Source of the DNA: Amoeboaphelidium protococcarum | Lineage: Eukaryota > Aphelidiomycota > Aphelidea | DNA length: 64,000 nt | Direction: 5' to 3' | Assembly (NCBI GenBank): GCA_023515745.1 | Contig: JALECJ010000005.1 | Coordinates: 930,001-994,000, forward strand | Shown here: positions 36,294-47,663 of the stretch, one piece after another | Position numbering within the stretch: the first letter of the stretch is position 1 | How the letters are laid out: each line of letters starts with the position of its first letter | The notes under the pieces: generated by a model | What the model was told of the DNA's origin: nothing | Seen by the model: the letters and a program-made list of their open reading frames with translations, nothing else | The model's database searches: none | Program-made: the position numbers and the translations under genes

Positions 36294-36821
36294 TCACAAA
36301 GATTAGTAAATAGCTTTGATGATTCTATTGTCTTCACTGGCCCTTTGAGGAACTGAAACAATTTGACGAAATTCCAAAATTTCTCTTAAAGCAAAGTCGC
36401 GCGCTTTGAAGTCTGAAGTGAACTATCCGCAGACATACAATGTCGGGCAACACTCCTCGAGTTATAGTGTCTAAATTTCCACATCCGCCGCATAAATTAT
36501 TGCGAGTATAATAGTAATCCTCCGGTGGTAAAACATAGGTGTTGTACTAACCTCCGCCTATACCTGAAGATGTACAGAGTCTGAGACCCTTTGAAGTCTT
36601 TGCTGATGATGTTGATATTTAATCAGATTAGAGGAATAATACAGATCTGAATTATCAAAGATACTCGGAAGTAAAGTCTGCTTTAAATAGTTTATTTGAT
36701 TAATAGCGGTAGCTTTACTTTTAAATTTTGGAATCTGCTGCAGGCGATGTTCATAATGCGCAAGAGTTGACTCAGCAATTACATTAAACCTTACATGACA
36801 TTCTACAATTGCTGAATTCAT
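36294..36821 (-). CDS. Hypothetical protein
   Basis: 175-residue frame from ATG 36821 to TGA 36296-36294, squeezed between ILK-like and spermidine synthase genes on the same strand. It begins MNSAIVECHVRFNVIAESTL, contains a helical segment (HHQQRLQRVSDSVHLQ), a hydrophobic stretch (ITIILAIIYAADVE) and ends with a helical region. The frame is also open upstream to ATG 36998 except for one TGA near 36850, so a 5' exon is possible, but no intron with the usual TAG acceptor keeps frame. No family recognised; other frames are also fairly open here. Confidence 0.4.
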
Positions 36822-37015
36822 TACGGTATGCGTAGACTGAAGTGTAATTCACACAGAAATTATAGTCTTTAATTAAAGAACGTGAGCAATGCCTGCAAAG
36901 AATGCGATAATTAAAGCAGAAGTCACAGACATTATTAGACATAAGAACTGCAGATTCAATGCTGGAGTGAATTTTCTAAAGTAATCAAAAATATCCATTC
37001 TTTATTTAGGTTTAT

Positions 37016-37981
37016 TCAATTTTTCAAATAATTTCTGGTAAATGATGGCAGTACAAAAGCTGCTTGGTGAATATCATAGTTGTAATACTTGAGATTGTCG
37101 CAATCTTTACGCGTCAAGGCTGAGTTAGTGGATTCGCCATCACATCTCTTACCATCAACCACCTTCTTGATATCATGCACATCAGCAGAGAATTTAGCAG
37201 CCATAAAGAATCCAATCTATCCGCATGGATAAGTCGGAATACACGTCTGAGCATACTCAACTTGAGGGAAGAGATTTCTCAACTTGCCCAGAACAGACTT
37301 GATAATGTCCAAGTGCAACCATTGACACTCTCCCTGCGAGCACAGAATACCACCATCACGTAGGGACTCCTTCAACAGCACAAAGAAGCCATCTTCAAAG
37401 AGACACTCTGCAGGACCGCACGGATCACTGCTATCAGTGATAACGACATCGAACGCGTTCTTATACTCTTATAAGAACTCGAATCCATCTCCGATATGCA
37501 CTTTAACCTTGGAGTGATCGAAGCCTTTAGCCATCTCGGGCAAGTAGAGCTTTGATACACGCGGAACAGCTTCATCAATCTCACACAAAGTGACAGTTCT
37601 GACTTGACGATGCTTGATCACTTCTCTTAACACACCACCATCGCCACCGCCAATGACCAACACGTCGATACCTTCGCCATCAAGTTTAGGATGAGCATGC
37701 AGTGGGAGGTGAGCAATCATCTCCTGATACGAAAACTCGTCGCGTTCGGTACACTAAATGACACCATCCAGCACCAGAACATTACCATAATCCGAAGACT
37801 TGAAGGCCAACACATCCTAGTACAGAGACTTTTCATGGTGCAGAATTTTGCAGCCATCAGCCAATTTCAAAGACATTTACTATCCAGGCCACAACGCGGT
37901 AGTCTCTCTAAACCAATACACACTTGGATCTTTGCCATCCTGAAAAATATTTGGATGCACTTGATTTTCACCTGCAGTCAT
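37016..37981 (-). CDS. SPE3: Spermidine synthase
   Basis: Transfers aminopropyl from decarboxylated SAM to putrescine. 321 residues, single exon, ATG 37981, TGA 37018-37016. Visible motifs: [16 protein letters not shown], the nucleotide-binding loop [18 protein letters not shown] near residue 105, [27 protein letters not shown] (catalytic Asp) near 180, and a C-terminal [16 protein letters not shown]. All are standard for eukaryotic spermidine synthase (about 290-305 residues). Confidence 0.96.
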
Positions 37982-38097
37982 GATATTATATTGATAAATT
38001 AGATTAAACTAGATTCAGTGCAAATTTTCTATTTTTGCAAAATCCACCTATCAAAAGAAGTGAAAAAGGTGGTAGACTTAATAAGAATCTATTTGAT

Positions 38098-39057
38098 ATG
38101 GACGGACAAGGTGGGATCATAATTTTATCTGTGTTATAATTGGTATTGAGATAACAAAATTTTAATGTAGTTGTTGGAGTTGCCGAATTAATAACGGATG
38201 ATCCGCAGTTTATGCGTGGCCATGGTACGTATGTCGGGCAATCAGAACTGGATCAACAACAATCGTCTTCATCTGCGTCAACCGTATTCTCTTCACTGGC
38301 TGGACAGATTCAACGCGTAAATAAACTAGTTTCGGTGGTGCCAATTAATTAGCGATTCACGCCACAGATCGGTGATGTAGTGGTGGGAAGAATAAAGGAT
38401 GTCGGATCAAAGAAATGGCGCGTGGACATCAATGCCAAGTAGGATGCGATTCTTCTGCTATCATCGGTGACTTTGCCTGGAGGCGCGTAGAGAAGACGAC
38501 TGGAGAGTGATGAACTGCAGATGAGATCTTTCTTCAGTGAGGGCGACCTGATTGTAGCTGAAGTGCAGCAACTGTTTCACGACGGTGCCGTTTCACTTCA
38601 CACGCGCAGTCTCAAGTATGGGAAGTTGAAGAATGGCACCATGTTGTAGGTGTCTTCTGCGCTGATTGAGCGATCTAAGTAGCATTTCATTTAGCTGAAG
38701 AATCTGCGGCACACTGATAATGATACTGGGGAATGTGATATTGATGTCGTTCTCGGCGTTAATGGCAACGTGTTTATCTGTCCGCATGTGGAAAGTCTTA
38801 ATCTGGAAGATGTCGAATAGAACCCGGATTTGCTTTACACAAATATTCCACAGAGGTCGCCAACTATTATGGAACGTTTAGTGATTGCTAAAATTAAGAA
38901 TATTATCCAAGTGTTATCAATGCTCAGCTACAAGATTACTGAAGAGACGGTGAAATAGTGTTTTTAGTATTTGTAGACGTACAAGGCTGCTGATATTCTT
39001 AACACTGAGACTCGAAATCTGATTCAGGACTATCTTCGGTAATTAAATTCTAGTTGA
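38098..39057 (+). CDS. RRP4: Exosome cap subunit RRP4 (EXOSC2)
   Basis: RNA-binding cap protein of the 3'-5' RNA exosome. Two exons with intron 38111-38170 (60 nt, ends TGTAG) after only 13 coding bases, restoring [20 protein letters not shown]. The diagnostic RGHGTY follows, then the S1 domain ([20 protein letters not shown]) and KH domain with GVNGNVFI. 299 residues, TGA at 39055-39057 (human 293). It is divergent from spermidine synthase with about 115 bp between the starts. Confidence 0.94.
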
Positions 39058-39367
39058 TCAATACATGAGAATAGACTATGATCACTACAGTGATTATCGC
39101 GTCTGTTAAACGCCACTCTTTCTCTCTAGTATTTCCCTTTACGAAATATTGAGTATTCGATGTTGAATGAACTGAGTCGCTCCTCCCTCTTTTGAGTAAG
39201 CGGACGCGTTACGCTTGTCTGTGCAATTCACCTCGAGCGCTTCTATCTCTTACTCTCTTTCTCTAATAAACACGAGTCATTTCTAGCTTACTTGCATTAA
39301 TTTATTTAAAGCTTTTAGTGCCTTAGTATTCCTCATTTTAATTGATTTATAAGCTGTGATATTTAGT
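39058..39367. other. Intergenic region, nothing recognised
   Basis: 310 bp between RRP4 stop and the SLC35B start, same strand. One ACGCGT site near 39203 and pyrimidine-rich stretches (CTCTTACTCTCTTTCTC). Likely terminator plus promoter; no gene. Confidence 0.35.
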
Positions 39368-40561
39368 ATGAAGAATACATTGGGTGATAAGGCTCAGTTG
39401 GTGTTGTCGGTGGCTGGACTGCTTCTATTCTTCTTGGTGTATGGAGTCATTTAGGAGAAGATTATGACCACAGCGTATGGAGAGGGAAAGGAGATGTTTA
39501 AATACACACCTGTGCTGGTACTAGCTAATAGACTCGTGTCTATTATAGTTTCTGTGTTTATTTTATTTACAACCGCTGTCAAGGATAGCCGTGTCTCGTA
39601 ATAGTATTCAATGCTGCTGTCGAAGGAGCATAACTCATCTTCTGCCTTCTTCAAACGGTTTTTGAAATCTATAACTCCTGTTGCTCCCTTAGCGTACTAT
39701 GGTCTGGTTTCCATATCTAATTTTATGGCCACAATGTGCTAGTATGAAGCTTTGAAATATATTAGTTTTCCCACGTAGACATTGGGTAAATGCGGTAAGA
39801 TTGTACCCGTGTTGGTGGTAGGTCGCTTGTGGTATGGCAAAAAGTATACGAGTAGAGAGTACTTGGTGGCATTACTTATTACCGCTGGATGTTTTATGTT
39901 TTTGGTATCTGGAGACTATACGTCCAGCGCAATAAAGTCTTCCAATGACTCGCCTATTGGGCTGCTGTTAATATCCGTGTACCTGCTCTGTGATGGACTC
40001 ACATCTACCACGCAGGAGAGATTATTTAAGAATTATAAAATGAGTACACATAATCAGATGCTATACGTGAATATGTTCTCTGCCCTTCTCAGTGTATTTG
40101 CTTTGGCATTTGGTTCATTCGATAGAGTTTTGGAGGCGATGGTGTTTATAAAAAGACATCCTGCGATTTTGTCAGACATGCTGGTCTTGTCGCTATCTTC
40201 CACATTAGGACAACTGTTAATCTACTATATCATCAAGAAGTATGGCGCGTTCTTATATAGCACTGTTATGACTACGCGCTAGTTTTTTGGCCTCTTCCTC
40301 AGTTGTATTATATTCAAGCATTCGTTCACCAGCGGCCAGTTGCTGGGTGCAGTCGCCGTCTTTGCTGGTATGTATCTCAAAATCTTTGCATCTAATGGTG
40401 GTACTAAGCATAAGAGTGGAAATGTTAATAGTGCTAGCAGTAACGGTGACGTCTCTGGGAGTAAAAACTCAAAACTCTTTCATAAATCATCTCCAGTGTT
40501 GCCTCTCACCTCGATCAAAGTTTCCGCGTCCAAAGATGCTATAAATAATGATGGAAACTGA
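39368..40561 (+). CDS. Nucleotide-sugar/PAPS transporter of the SLC35B family
   Basis: 397 residues, single exon, about ten hydrophobic helices. The family block ALKYISFPTQTLGKCGKIVP with VLVVGRLWYGKKYTSREYLV is close to SLC35B2/B1, and LTSTTQERLFKNYKMSTHNQ and FLYSTVMTTRQFFGLFLSC match the second half of the repeat. SLC35B2 carries PAPS into the Golgi for sulfation; B1/HUT1 carries UDP-sugars or ATP in the ER. The FPTQ-LGKC-KIVP pattern favours the B2/B3 side but the substrate cannot be fixed. The C-terminus is Ser/Lys-rich and cytosolic. TGA at 40559-40561. Confidence 0.85.
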
Positions 40562-40776
40562 TTTTATATGAGTTTTTTGCATTAATTTTTTGTATTTTAG
40601 TAGAGTTGTTTATTTTACTTCATGGTGTGGATTAGATATGTACTAGACGCACGTTTTGAACGGTATGGTGTGACGTATAAATAGCCACCATCGTTACTGA
40701 TCAGGCAATCCTTTAAAGTGCTTGATCTCTTCATCAACAGTACAAGAGTCTATACCGTCAATTTTATTAGAGAATC

Positions 40777-43316
40777 ATGCAAAATCTGAAGCATTTACTA
40801 TTGCTGGGAGATACTACTCTTCTCCATTACATTCGGCCTCAAGACTTGTTAGAGCTGAGTTTATCATGTAAAGATCTGTAAAGTCTGATTCAATCAAATG
40901 TTTATAGAGCTGCCATCAAGTAGTTGTACTTTTCATACTATGGACCTGTTCTGACAATGATACGCATTCCAGAACATTCATATCTTGGCTTCTAATCTGC
41001 TGATGATTTAAGATACTTGCTAACATCTGAACTTCGCGAAAGTCAGAACCTTGTCTTATGGCTGAAAGAAGATGCTGATTGCGACTCGCCTTAATCGTCC
41101 AAGTTGTATAAAGACACTGTCCAAATACTTGTATCTTATCTAGGGGATAGAATGAATCTCGAAATCGCAAGGGATTCCACATATGAAGAAGAGGTGCGCG
41201 ATGATATATTATGCAATTGTGATGATGTATATGCTAACGCGGTAGATGACTTTTACAGACTCGCTTGTTATAAAAAGATCAAGTCCGTCACCTAACCTCG
41301 CTGGAAAGTGCTCAATTATGGTAATTTCTACCGTGTTTTGTGTAATTTCTGTCACTTCTTTCTGTTTAGTCGGCATTGGGAGGCATATAATGTGAACGAA
41401 CTTGGTGCCAAATTGGAATAATTTTTTCAGTTTAGAATGCCACCTAGCGCAATTAAGGAGTTCTTGTTTTAAATCTCTTCAGGTCAGGTGTTGGTATAGA
41501 AGATGATGAATATTTTGGTACTGGTTTGAAATATTTGGCCAGCCTGAAGTATGACTACTAAACTTTTGTTGGTGATGCCATGTTGTAGAAAGTTAAGAAT
41601 GTATTGAAAGTGGATGATGGTGCATTAAGAGAGTATTCGAGGGATCGCATCTACGAATCTGCCTATTCTAGATTATTGTTTTTTGGATACTATGGATACG
41701 AGACTGAGTATAGGGATATTGATAATGTGTCTGATACGGATATACAGGAGCATGATAGCAGTCCGCGCATCTGTCTCCGCTATCCTGTAGAGTAGCATTT
41801 ATCAAAGAACTGCTATGATCAGTTGACACAGTCCTTGTCTACTTACGCTAGAAAGCACCCGATAAATGGTGAGAGAGCCGCTGTACTGCTCGCTATTTTA
41901 GGTCATTGTAACAAGTTGTTGGATCCGGATAATGTTTATATGACGTTGATGAGAGAGGCTATAGAGAAGTCTGATGACTCTGATTTTGCTTTACTCCTTT
42001 ATAAGCTAATTCGCTACTGCAAATGGACAAAGTACAAGCTGGAAGACAATTTCATATATGATATGTTTGGCTAGAAGACTGATTATTAAAAGAAAGTTTA
42101 CTCCATGGTAAACTAACATATCGTCAGTGGCGACTACTGGGATCTACTGGAAATTACTGTCGAATTGTGCGGTCCTTTAGAGTGGTAGGACGCGTTATCT
42201 CTGTTGTACATCATCTACAACAGTTTATCAAATACCAGATCTGATATCTGGACAAATAGTATGGATTAGGAGTACTTATGTGATGTCGAAAGCGCATAGT
42301 AAGGCTTGGAGCAAAACCTGCAGAAGTATTGCAGTCTGCTTGGAGGCGCTGATACAGTGAGGTAATTTTTAAATAACTTGGGTGGTGAACAATGTTAATA
42401 CTTTAGTATGGAGTATCTAGCTCTGTCTGTGAAGTTTTGTGAGCCATAACAAACGGAATATTAAGCTGAATTGGCATCAGTAGTAGCTTAACAGTTTAAA
42501 GATCGTCCAAGTTTAATTGCACAGTTGTTAAAGTGCTTTCAGAGCAATCAAATAAGGCATGATAAAGCTTGGGAGAAACTCGATGCGATTTGCACAACTG
42601 CGTAGATAGCTCAAGTATGTCAAGCAATTGGACCGGAACTTTGCCGCAAACTTGGTATTGATAATTCATAGAGAGATCCTGTGCTTAAGTAGCTCCATGA
42701 TTTAATCGATAATAGATGCGGCGACTCTGCCACAACGTACAATAAACTTCTGCAGTGTAGTAGTTAGATCGTACTGGGGTAGGCTTATGGCGGTAATTTT
42801 TATTATAAAAGACCGGAAGCAGTTGATGAATTGATTTGTAACGTTATCGAAGGCACTATCAAGGCGTTCGGGGCTGATGCTGCTTTATTCATGTCCGTGT
42901 TTTAAGACGAGATTTTCATAAAAAGCAGTCCGATACTTCGATACTATCTCAAAATTGTACTTGATCAGCTATGTGATAATGATACAATGCTTGAAGTAGA
43001 ATTTCAAGCTGTAATTTCCAGTTGTAAGGCGTATATTTTATCTAAACCTTTGGAAATGAGGTAAAATCTGTGCGGAAGATTATTAAGTTCAGTCAACGGA
43101 GTCTTTGAATTACTGAGTGGTTAATTTAGATCAGATTAGTTGGGTAGATAAATTGGCAAAATTTCGTCTTTAGCCAATGGATTAGTAGATGAGCTGTAAT
43201 ATGGTCCACTCTATTAGGAGACAATTAGAAAGCAGTAGAGGCTAAGATATGAACTTGATAGTTTCTATGAATCTCCCGGTGGTATATATTACCCTGACTA
43301 CGGTGAATACTACTGA
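40777..43316 (+). CDS. F-box-like protein, tandem paralogue 1 (frame broken near 41470)
   Basis: The N-terminus (MQNLKHLLLLGDTTLLHYIR then QDLLELSLSCKDLQSLIQSN) fits an F-box, followed by FSYYGPVLTMIRIP shared with the next gene. The frame from ATG 40777 meets TGA soon after 41510, while the evident continuation (EDDEYFGTGLKYLASLKYDY, ARKHPINGERAAVLLAIL) is in another frame from about 41487 to TGA 43314-43316. Removing 17 nt (41466-41482, GT...CAG) restores the frame, but this is far smaller than every other intron here and ends CAG, not TAG; a one-base deletion in the gene or sequence fits equally. If whole, the product is about 840 residues, helical and Gln-rich. F-box proteins recruit substrates to SCF ubiquitin ligases; the target is unknown. 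Confidence 0.65.
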
Positions 43317-43576
43317 GTTTAATATTTGGAAATTATTAGAATAAGTGTTAAGAATTTGATGCATTAGATTTACTGTTGCTGTACTTTGTTCTCTCGCCGT
43401 TAATAAGGGGCTGTTGGGAGCCACTGTAAAAAGTTCCCGTTTCATCTTGTCGCGCTGTGGCTTTTTCTATAGTTTAACTGATGCGATTTAATAAATTTAA
43501 AGCCTCTGTCTCATTCATCATTTCGAGAACTCGCGTACTAGTTGTTAGAACAGCAAGCAGTGAACTACAGTTGGTT

Positions 43577-45547
43577 ATGGATGGCTTACAATAGCTCGCG
43601 TTATTGCCCAATTCAGTTTTTGCGTAGTGCCTCTCCCCGGTCGATTTGCTAAAGCTGAGTCTCACCTGCAGGGATCTGTAAAAGTTTGTTCAGTCCAGGA
43701 AGGCTCGATACTTTATTAGGAAGGTGTATTTTTCATACTATGGTCCCGGCTTGACTATGCTGCGAATCTGGAAGCACGCGTACCTGGGCATAAGAGTTGC
43801 TAAAGAGTTCATGTACTTTCTTTCTCCTCAAGCTACTCAAAGTAAAGCTTTTGCAAGGCTGTTCAAGTAATATTAATCTAATGACTTTGCCAAGTGTTCG
43901 AAGCTGTTTTGCTAACTGGGTAAGCTAATTGTAGACCATTTGGGAGATGAAGTGCTCAGTCGTGTAAAGTCCACTTACTACTATCATGAGGCTGTTGACG
44001 ATGAAATATTGTGCATGTCAGATAAGGCGTATGTAAAAATGTATTCGCAATTATTCATGGATGGGCTTAGGATAAGAGTATCTGTGTAAAGTCCTCGTTG
44101 GAAAGTTTTGGATTACAGATATTTCAATGAGATGCTATCTAGACACAATTGCCATCAACTATACTTCGATCTTGATTATTGGTATTATTGTCAGAGGATG
44201 CTTGTGCAGTTTGAACGATTCTTTGGTACTAGAATGTCAGAGTCTGATCTCAGTCGCTTCCTATTCCAGTTTCTTATTCATACTGGGCAATAACATATGC
44301 ATGACGCCGGGGATGAGTTACGCGGAAGTATTTAAGATTTAATATAGCTTGATTACGATGTTAGACCTGTTTTGAATGAAGAAATCATAAAGTTTGTGAG
44401 AATATTGTTGGATTGTGATGGAGTACACCCTCTGCTGTCCACTGGTGAGTAGCATTAGTCTGCGTATGAGTACTTAATGTCTGATGACTGTTATAATTTT
44501 GACGTTGAGAGACGACTAGGAATTGATAATTCTGTGGATGATTCAGAATAATTTGACAAGAGTGTGCGTGTCTAACTGTCCGAGTATATTACAGAAAATC
44601 TACCATCATCATCGGCCTCATAACTTTGTGGTGCTCTGTTTGAATTTGCTCGTAAGTTTCCTCTGAATGGTGAAAGAGCTGCATTAATACTGGCCTTTCT
44701 TGCGCATTGGTAGTAGTTGGATTCTTCATGCAATCTATACTATATTCTGATGGCCGAGGCTTATGATAAACCAGATGATTCAGAATTTTGTCTGTTACTG
44801 TATAAACTCGTTCGATTCTGCCATATTGAAGAGTATCAGGCGCCTTCCAGATTTATCTACCATATGTTTGGTCACAAGGCGGGCTATCAGTAGAAGATTC
44901 TTGCCACAGTTGAGCGACACATTGAGCCAGACAATCTATGGATCTTTTTGTAGAATGTAGTTCGTCTCTGTGGTCCACTGGAGTTGGAGTCTGCCTCTCG
45001 CGTATTTGCTAAAGTATTAAAATCTTCATCTATCGATTATAGAATCCTGGATAATTTACCTGATAGTGCTATTAGAAATGAATATGAAGACATTGATGAT
45101 TATTTTTTTAAATTGGAACTCGAGCTGCACGAAATAGCATGCTGGTTGGGTGAAAGTTAAGTGGGTTTTCACTGTCTTATGAGCTTGAATTCCGATTTGT
45201 CCGATCATTACTAGATGGACCTACTACATGAGTGTGTGAGTTCGATATGTCAGCATTTGCCTTTTGAATAACGGTGCGAGATGATTTCATCGATTGCCTA
45301 TCATTATCGCGACTCTCCTTAAAAAGTAGCGCTTTTCCTGTAGTAGATCATTCATAGCTAATACTTCAAGACAACGATAAGCGTCTTGGAACAACGCTGT
45401 ACTCATGAATAATTGAAGGCCATTTGTTAGGTGCTTGGCACTAGGCAATAATTTATCACGGATTATGTACATCTCTTCTGTAAATAGAATGAGCTAGAAG
45501 ATGTTGAATGTTTGAAGCTTTTTGGTATAGTGTTTTCCCAAAAATGA
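43577..45547 (+). CDS. F-box-like protein, tandem paralogue 2
   Basis: Single exon, 656 residues, TGA at 45545-45547. F-box-like start (ALLPNSVFAQCLSPVDLLKL then SLTCRDLQKFVQS), then VYFSYYGPGLTMLRIW, PRWKVLDYRYFNEML and FARKFPLNGERAALILAFLA, all collinear with the preceding gene (PRWKVLNYGNFYRVLC, ARKHPINGERAAVLLAIL). The two lie 260 bp apart in the same direction, so they arose by tandem duplication and have diverged well. An in-frame upstream ATG at 43481 could add 32 residues; 43577 is preferred because it aligns with the start of paralogue 1. The C-terminal half is helical without a recognised domain. Confidence 0.75.
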
Positions 45548-45784
45548 TGGTTGGATGATAGAGTCTTACATTAATTCGTCGACTATGTCTGCTGGTTGAT
45601 TCGCCAAGTTGTGAGATATCAATCGTAAATAAGTTTGAATATATTGTACGGTGGTGGATTGCGTTATTTTTTTTTTACAACAAAGAGTTGCGTGCCACCT
45701 ATCATTTAGTCTGTATGACAGCATAGATCTTTTTTATGATCTTCATCAAGCAGAGCCTGTCTTAAACAAATATAAAGCGCACAT

Positions 45785-46163
45785 TTTTACTTGTTGGTAT
45801 GTCCAATAGTATTTTAATAGCCTGCTTAAAGAATTGTTACTGCGGTCGAGTCATATTTAGTACTCAAAAGTCCCATTCAAAAATGTGGGACATTTGTCCC
45901 AGTTGGCCAAACGCGATGTGGGACATTTGTCCCACTTTCAGTTGAGTGTATGAAACAGTTGATTAAGAGCAGCTAACTACTTGCTTGTATGTCCAGTAGT
46001 ATTTAAATAGCCAGCTCAAGGTATACCACTGCGGCTGAGTGAAATTTAGTACTCAAAAGTCCCTTTCAAACATGTGGGACATTTGTCCCAGTTGGCCAAA
46101 CGCGATGTGCGACATTTGTCCCACTTTCAGTTGAGTGTATGAAACAGTTGATTAAGAGCACAT
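45785..46163 (-). repeat. 190-bp repeat, two units, inverted relative to 17.2 kb array
   Basis: GATTAAGAGC (reverse complement of the unit start) recurs at 45961 and 46151, again 190 bp apart. Each unit carries GTGGGACA-TT-TGTCCCAC palindromes and TTTAGTACTCAAAAGTCCC, the complement of the units at 17181-17700. The unit ends at about ACTTGTTGGTATGTCCA near 45788-45804. In both arrays the outer start is preceded by ATG(T)GC, and TAAAAATGTGC occurs beside each array, suggesting a defined insertion unit and not random amplification. Confidence 0.9.
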
Positions 46164-46295
46164 CTAGACTAGTTCTATATAAACATTCAAATCTATTTGG
46201 ATACTCAAAGTTTCATATTAGTTGGACCATATTTAGCACCCGAACACTCAATACAGAAAGTGTTGGGACATAAGCGTAGTCCCTTCCTCGCACAG

Positions 46296-46463
46296 CACTG
46301 GCGTATCTAGCTTTCAATTTGAAGTACGCACACCCACTTTAAAGATTTATATTTGAACAATTTTTTTAATAGAATAGGTAAGGACTATGCTATTTAAAGT
46401 GTTCAATATCAAAATTTTTTGGGAAGATGTGAGTTTCTCTGCCTACAGCTAGATACGCCATTG
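46296..46463. mobile_element. Small MITE-like element (168 bp)
   Basis: Terminal inverted repeats CACTGGCGTATCTAGCT (46296) and, on the opposite strand, CAATGGCGTATCTAGCT (ending 46463) match at 16 of 17 positions. The interior is A/T-rich without ORF. No target-site duplication is obvious, so superfamily is unclear; the terminal motif resembles those of short DNA transposons. It sits between the 190-bp repeats and the GET4 gene. Confidence 0.6.
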
Positions 46464-46537
46464 GGATAAACTCACTTAAGCCAAAAAATGCAAAAACGTC
46501 GTGATAAGGATAAACGTAATTTTTATATATCATTAAG

Positions 46538-47497
46538 TCATTGATGTAGCTGCTGCTACTGCTATTGTTATGGCGATTGCATGAGCGAATTCAATAAGGC
46601 GCCAATGTTCAATCCTCCTTGTTATGGACCGGTTGGAGCAGGAGTGATACCAAAGTGCAGCTACCCAATCTTACTCTTCATCTACTTGTAATCCTTAATT
46701 ACGCCTTCAATTTGGGGGTACTTTACATCCAACAGCTTGAAAATGTTGATGACATTGTACTTTATCGCAATTAAAAGCATTTCTCCGTAGTTGAGACAGA
46801 ATCCAGCATCGCCATAGACATTCACTGATAATCCTTTATCTAGAATAACTTTCGCATCCTAGGAGATATCGGCGTGTTATGTCAATTACTTCCAGTATTA
46901 TTCTGCCATCAGTTGATTGCCATTAGAGAGCATAGTCAGGAGTATCTATAGAGCTGTTGAATACTAATCTGAGGCATTAGACGCAATCTGGGCCAACACA
47001 GCACAACTTTATTCATTTCCTTAGACCAACTACTGGATCGATCTTTAATACTCTTATTCATTATAAAGCATCTCACCATACAAGTGATATAGTAAAGCAT
47101 CTCCATTAATAAGGACGTCGTTCTAGCTGGCACTCCACTTGATCATCTGACGCATAAACTCATCGCGTCCCAACTTGTCAGCATCACTCTATTTACTGCT
47201 CGATCTCAAGCACTTGGTGTAAGCATCCATAATCGATACCGCGGTATCAATATACATAGCACACACCTTAACTTTGGCATCGCCAAGAGTTTTCACGTAC
47301 AAGTCGGCCAGGTCAGCTCCACTACCAATCTGACCGGCATCCAGTAAACGTATCGCTCCATCACTTGTCAGTTGCAGCGCATCCTACCACTTCTTCTACC
47401 GCTTCAATCTATTATACAAAGTTCTATACTGCTAGTGAGCTTCATAATAATTTCCCTCGCTGAACGAAGCGTTCACCTTTTCTAATATCTTTTCCAT
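46538..47497 (-). CDS. GET4: GET4/TRC35, cytosolic factor for tail-anchored protein targeting
   Basis: With Get5 and Sgt2/BAG6 homologues it hands tail-anchored proteins to Get3. 319 residues, single exon, ATG 47497, TGA 46540-46538. Diagnostic start EGNYYEAHQQYRTLYNRLKR then DALQLTSDGAIRLLDAGQIG, SGADLADLYVKTL, later LGRDEFMRQMIKWS, and NYGEMLLIAIKYNVINIFKL near the end. The C-terminal tail is Gln-rich, with TAA/TAG used. All-helical TPR-like fold as in the family. Confidence 0.9.
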
Positions 47498-47663
47498 CGT
47501 ATTTTTTTAAACTAGGTGTTGAATATTTGAAGACCGAAAGATCGAGCTACTACTCAGAAAAAGAGCCTTAAGGTGATAGATATGTTCACTTTCAATCTAC
47601 GTAAGAACCAAAATGAAAATTCTAGAAATTAGAAATTAGCAAAGATTTAGTATTTAAGTATAT

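Noticed and set aside
36822-36998. Upstream exon MDIFDYFRKF with hydrophobic helix joined to the 36.3-36.8 kb ORF
   Set aside because: Joining needs an 18- or 45-nt intron ending CAG, unlike all confident introns here, so I kept only the downstream ORF and flagged the alternative.
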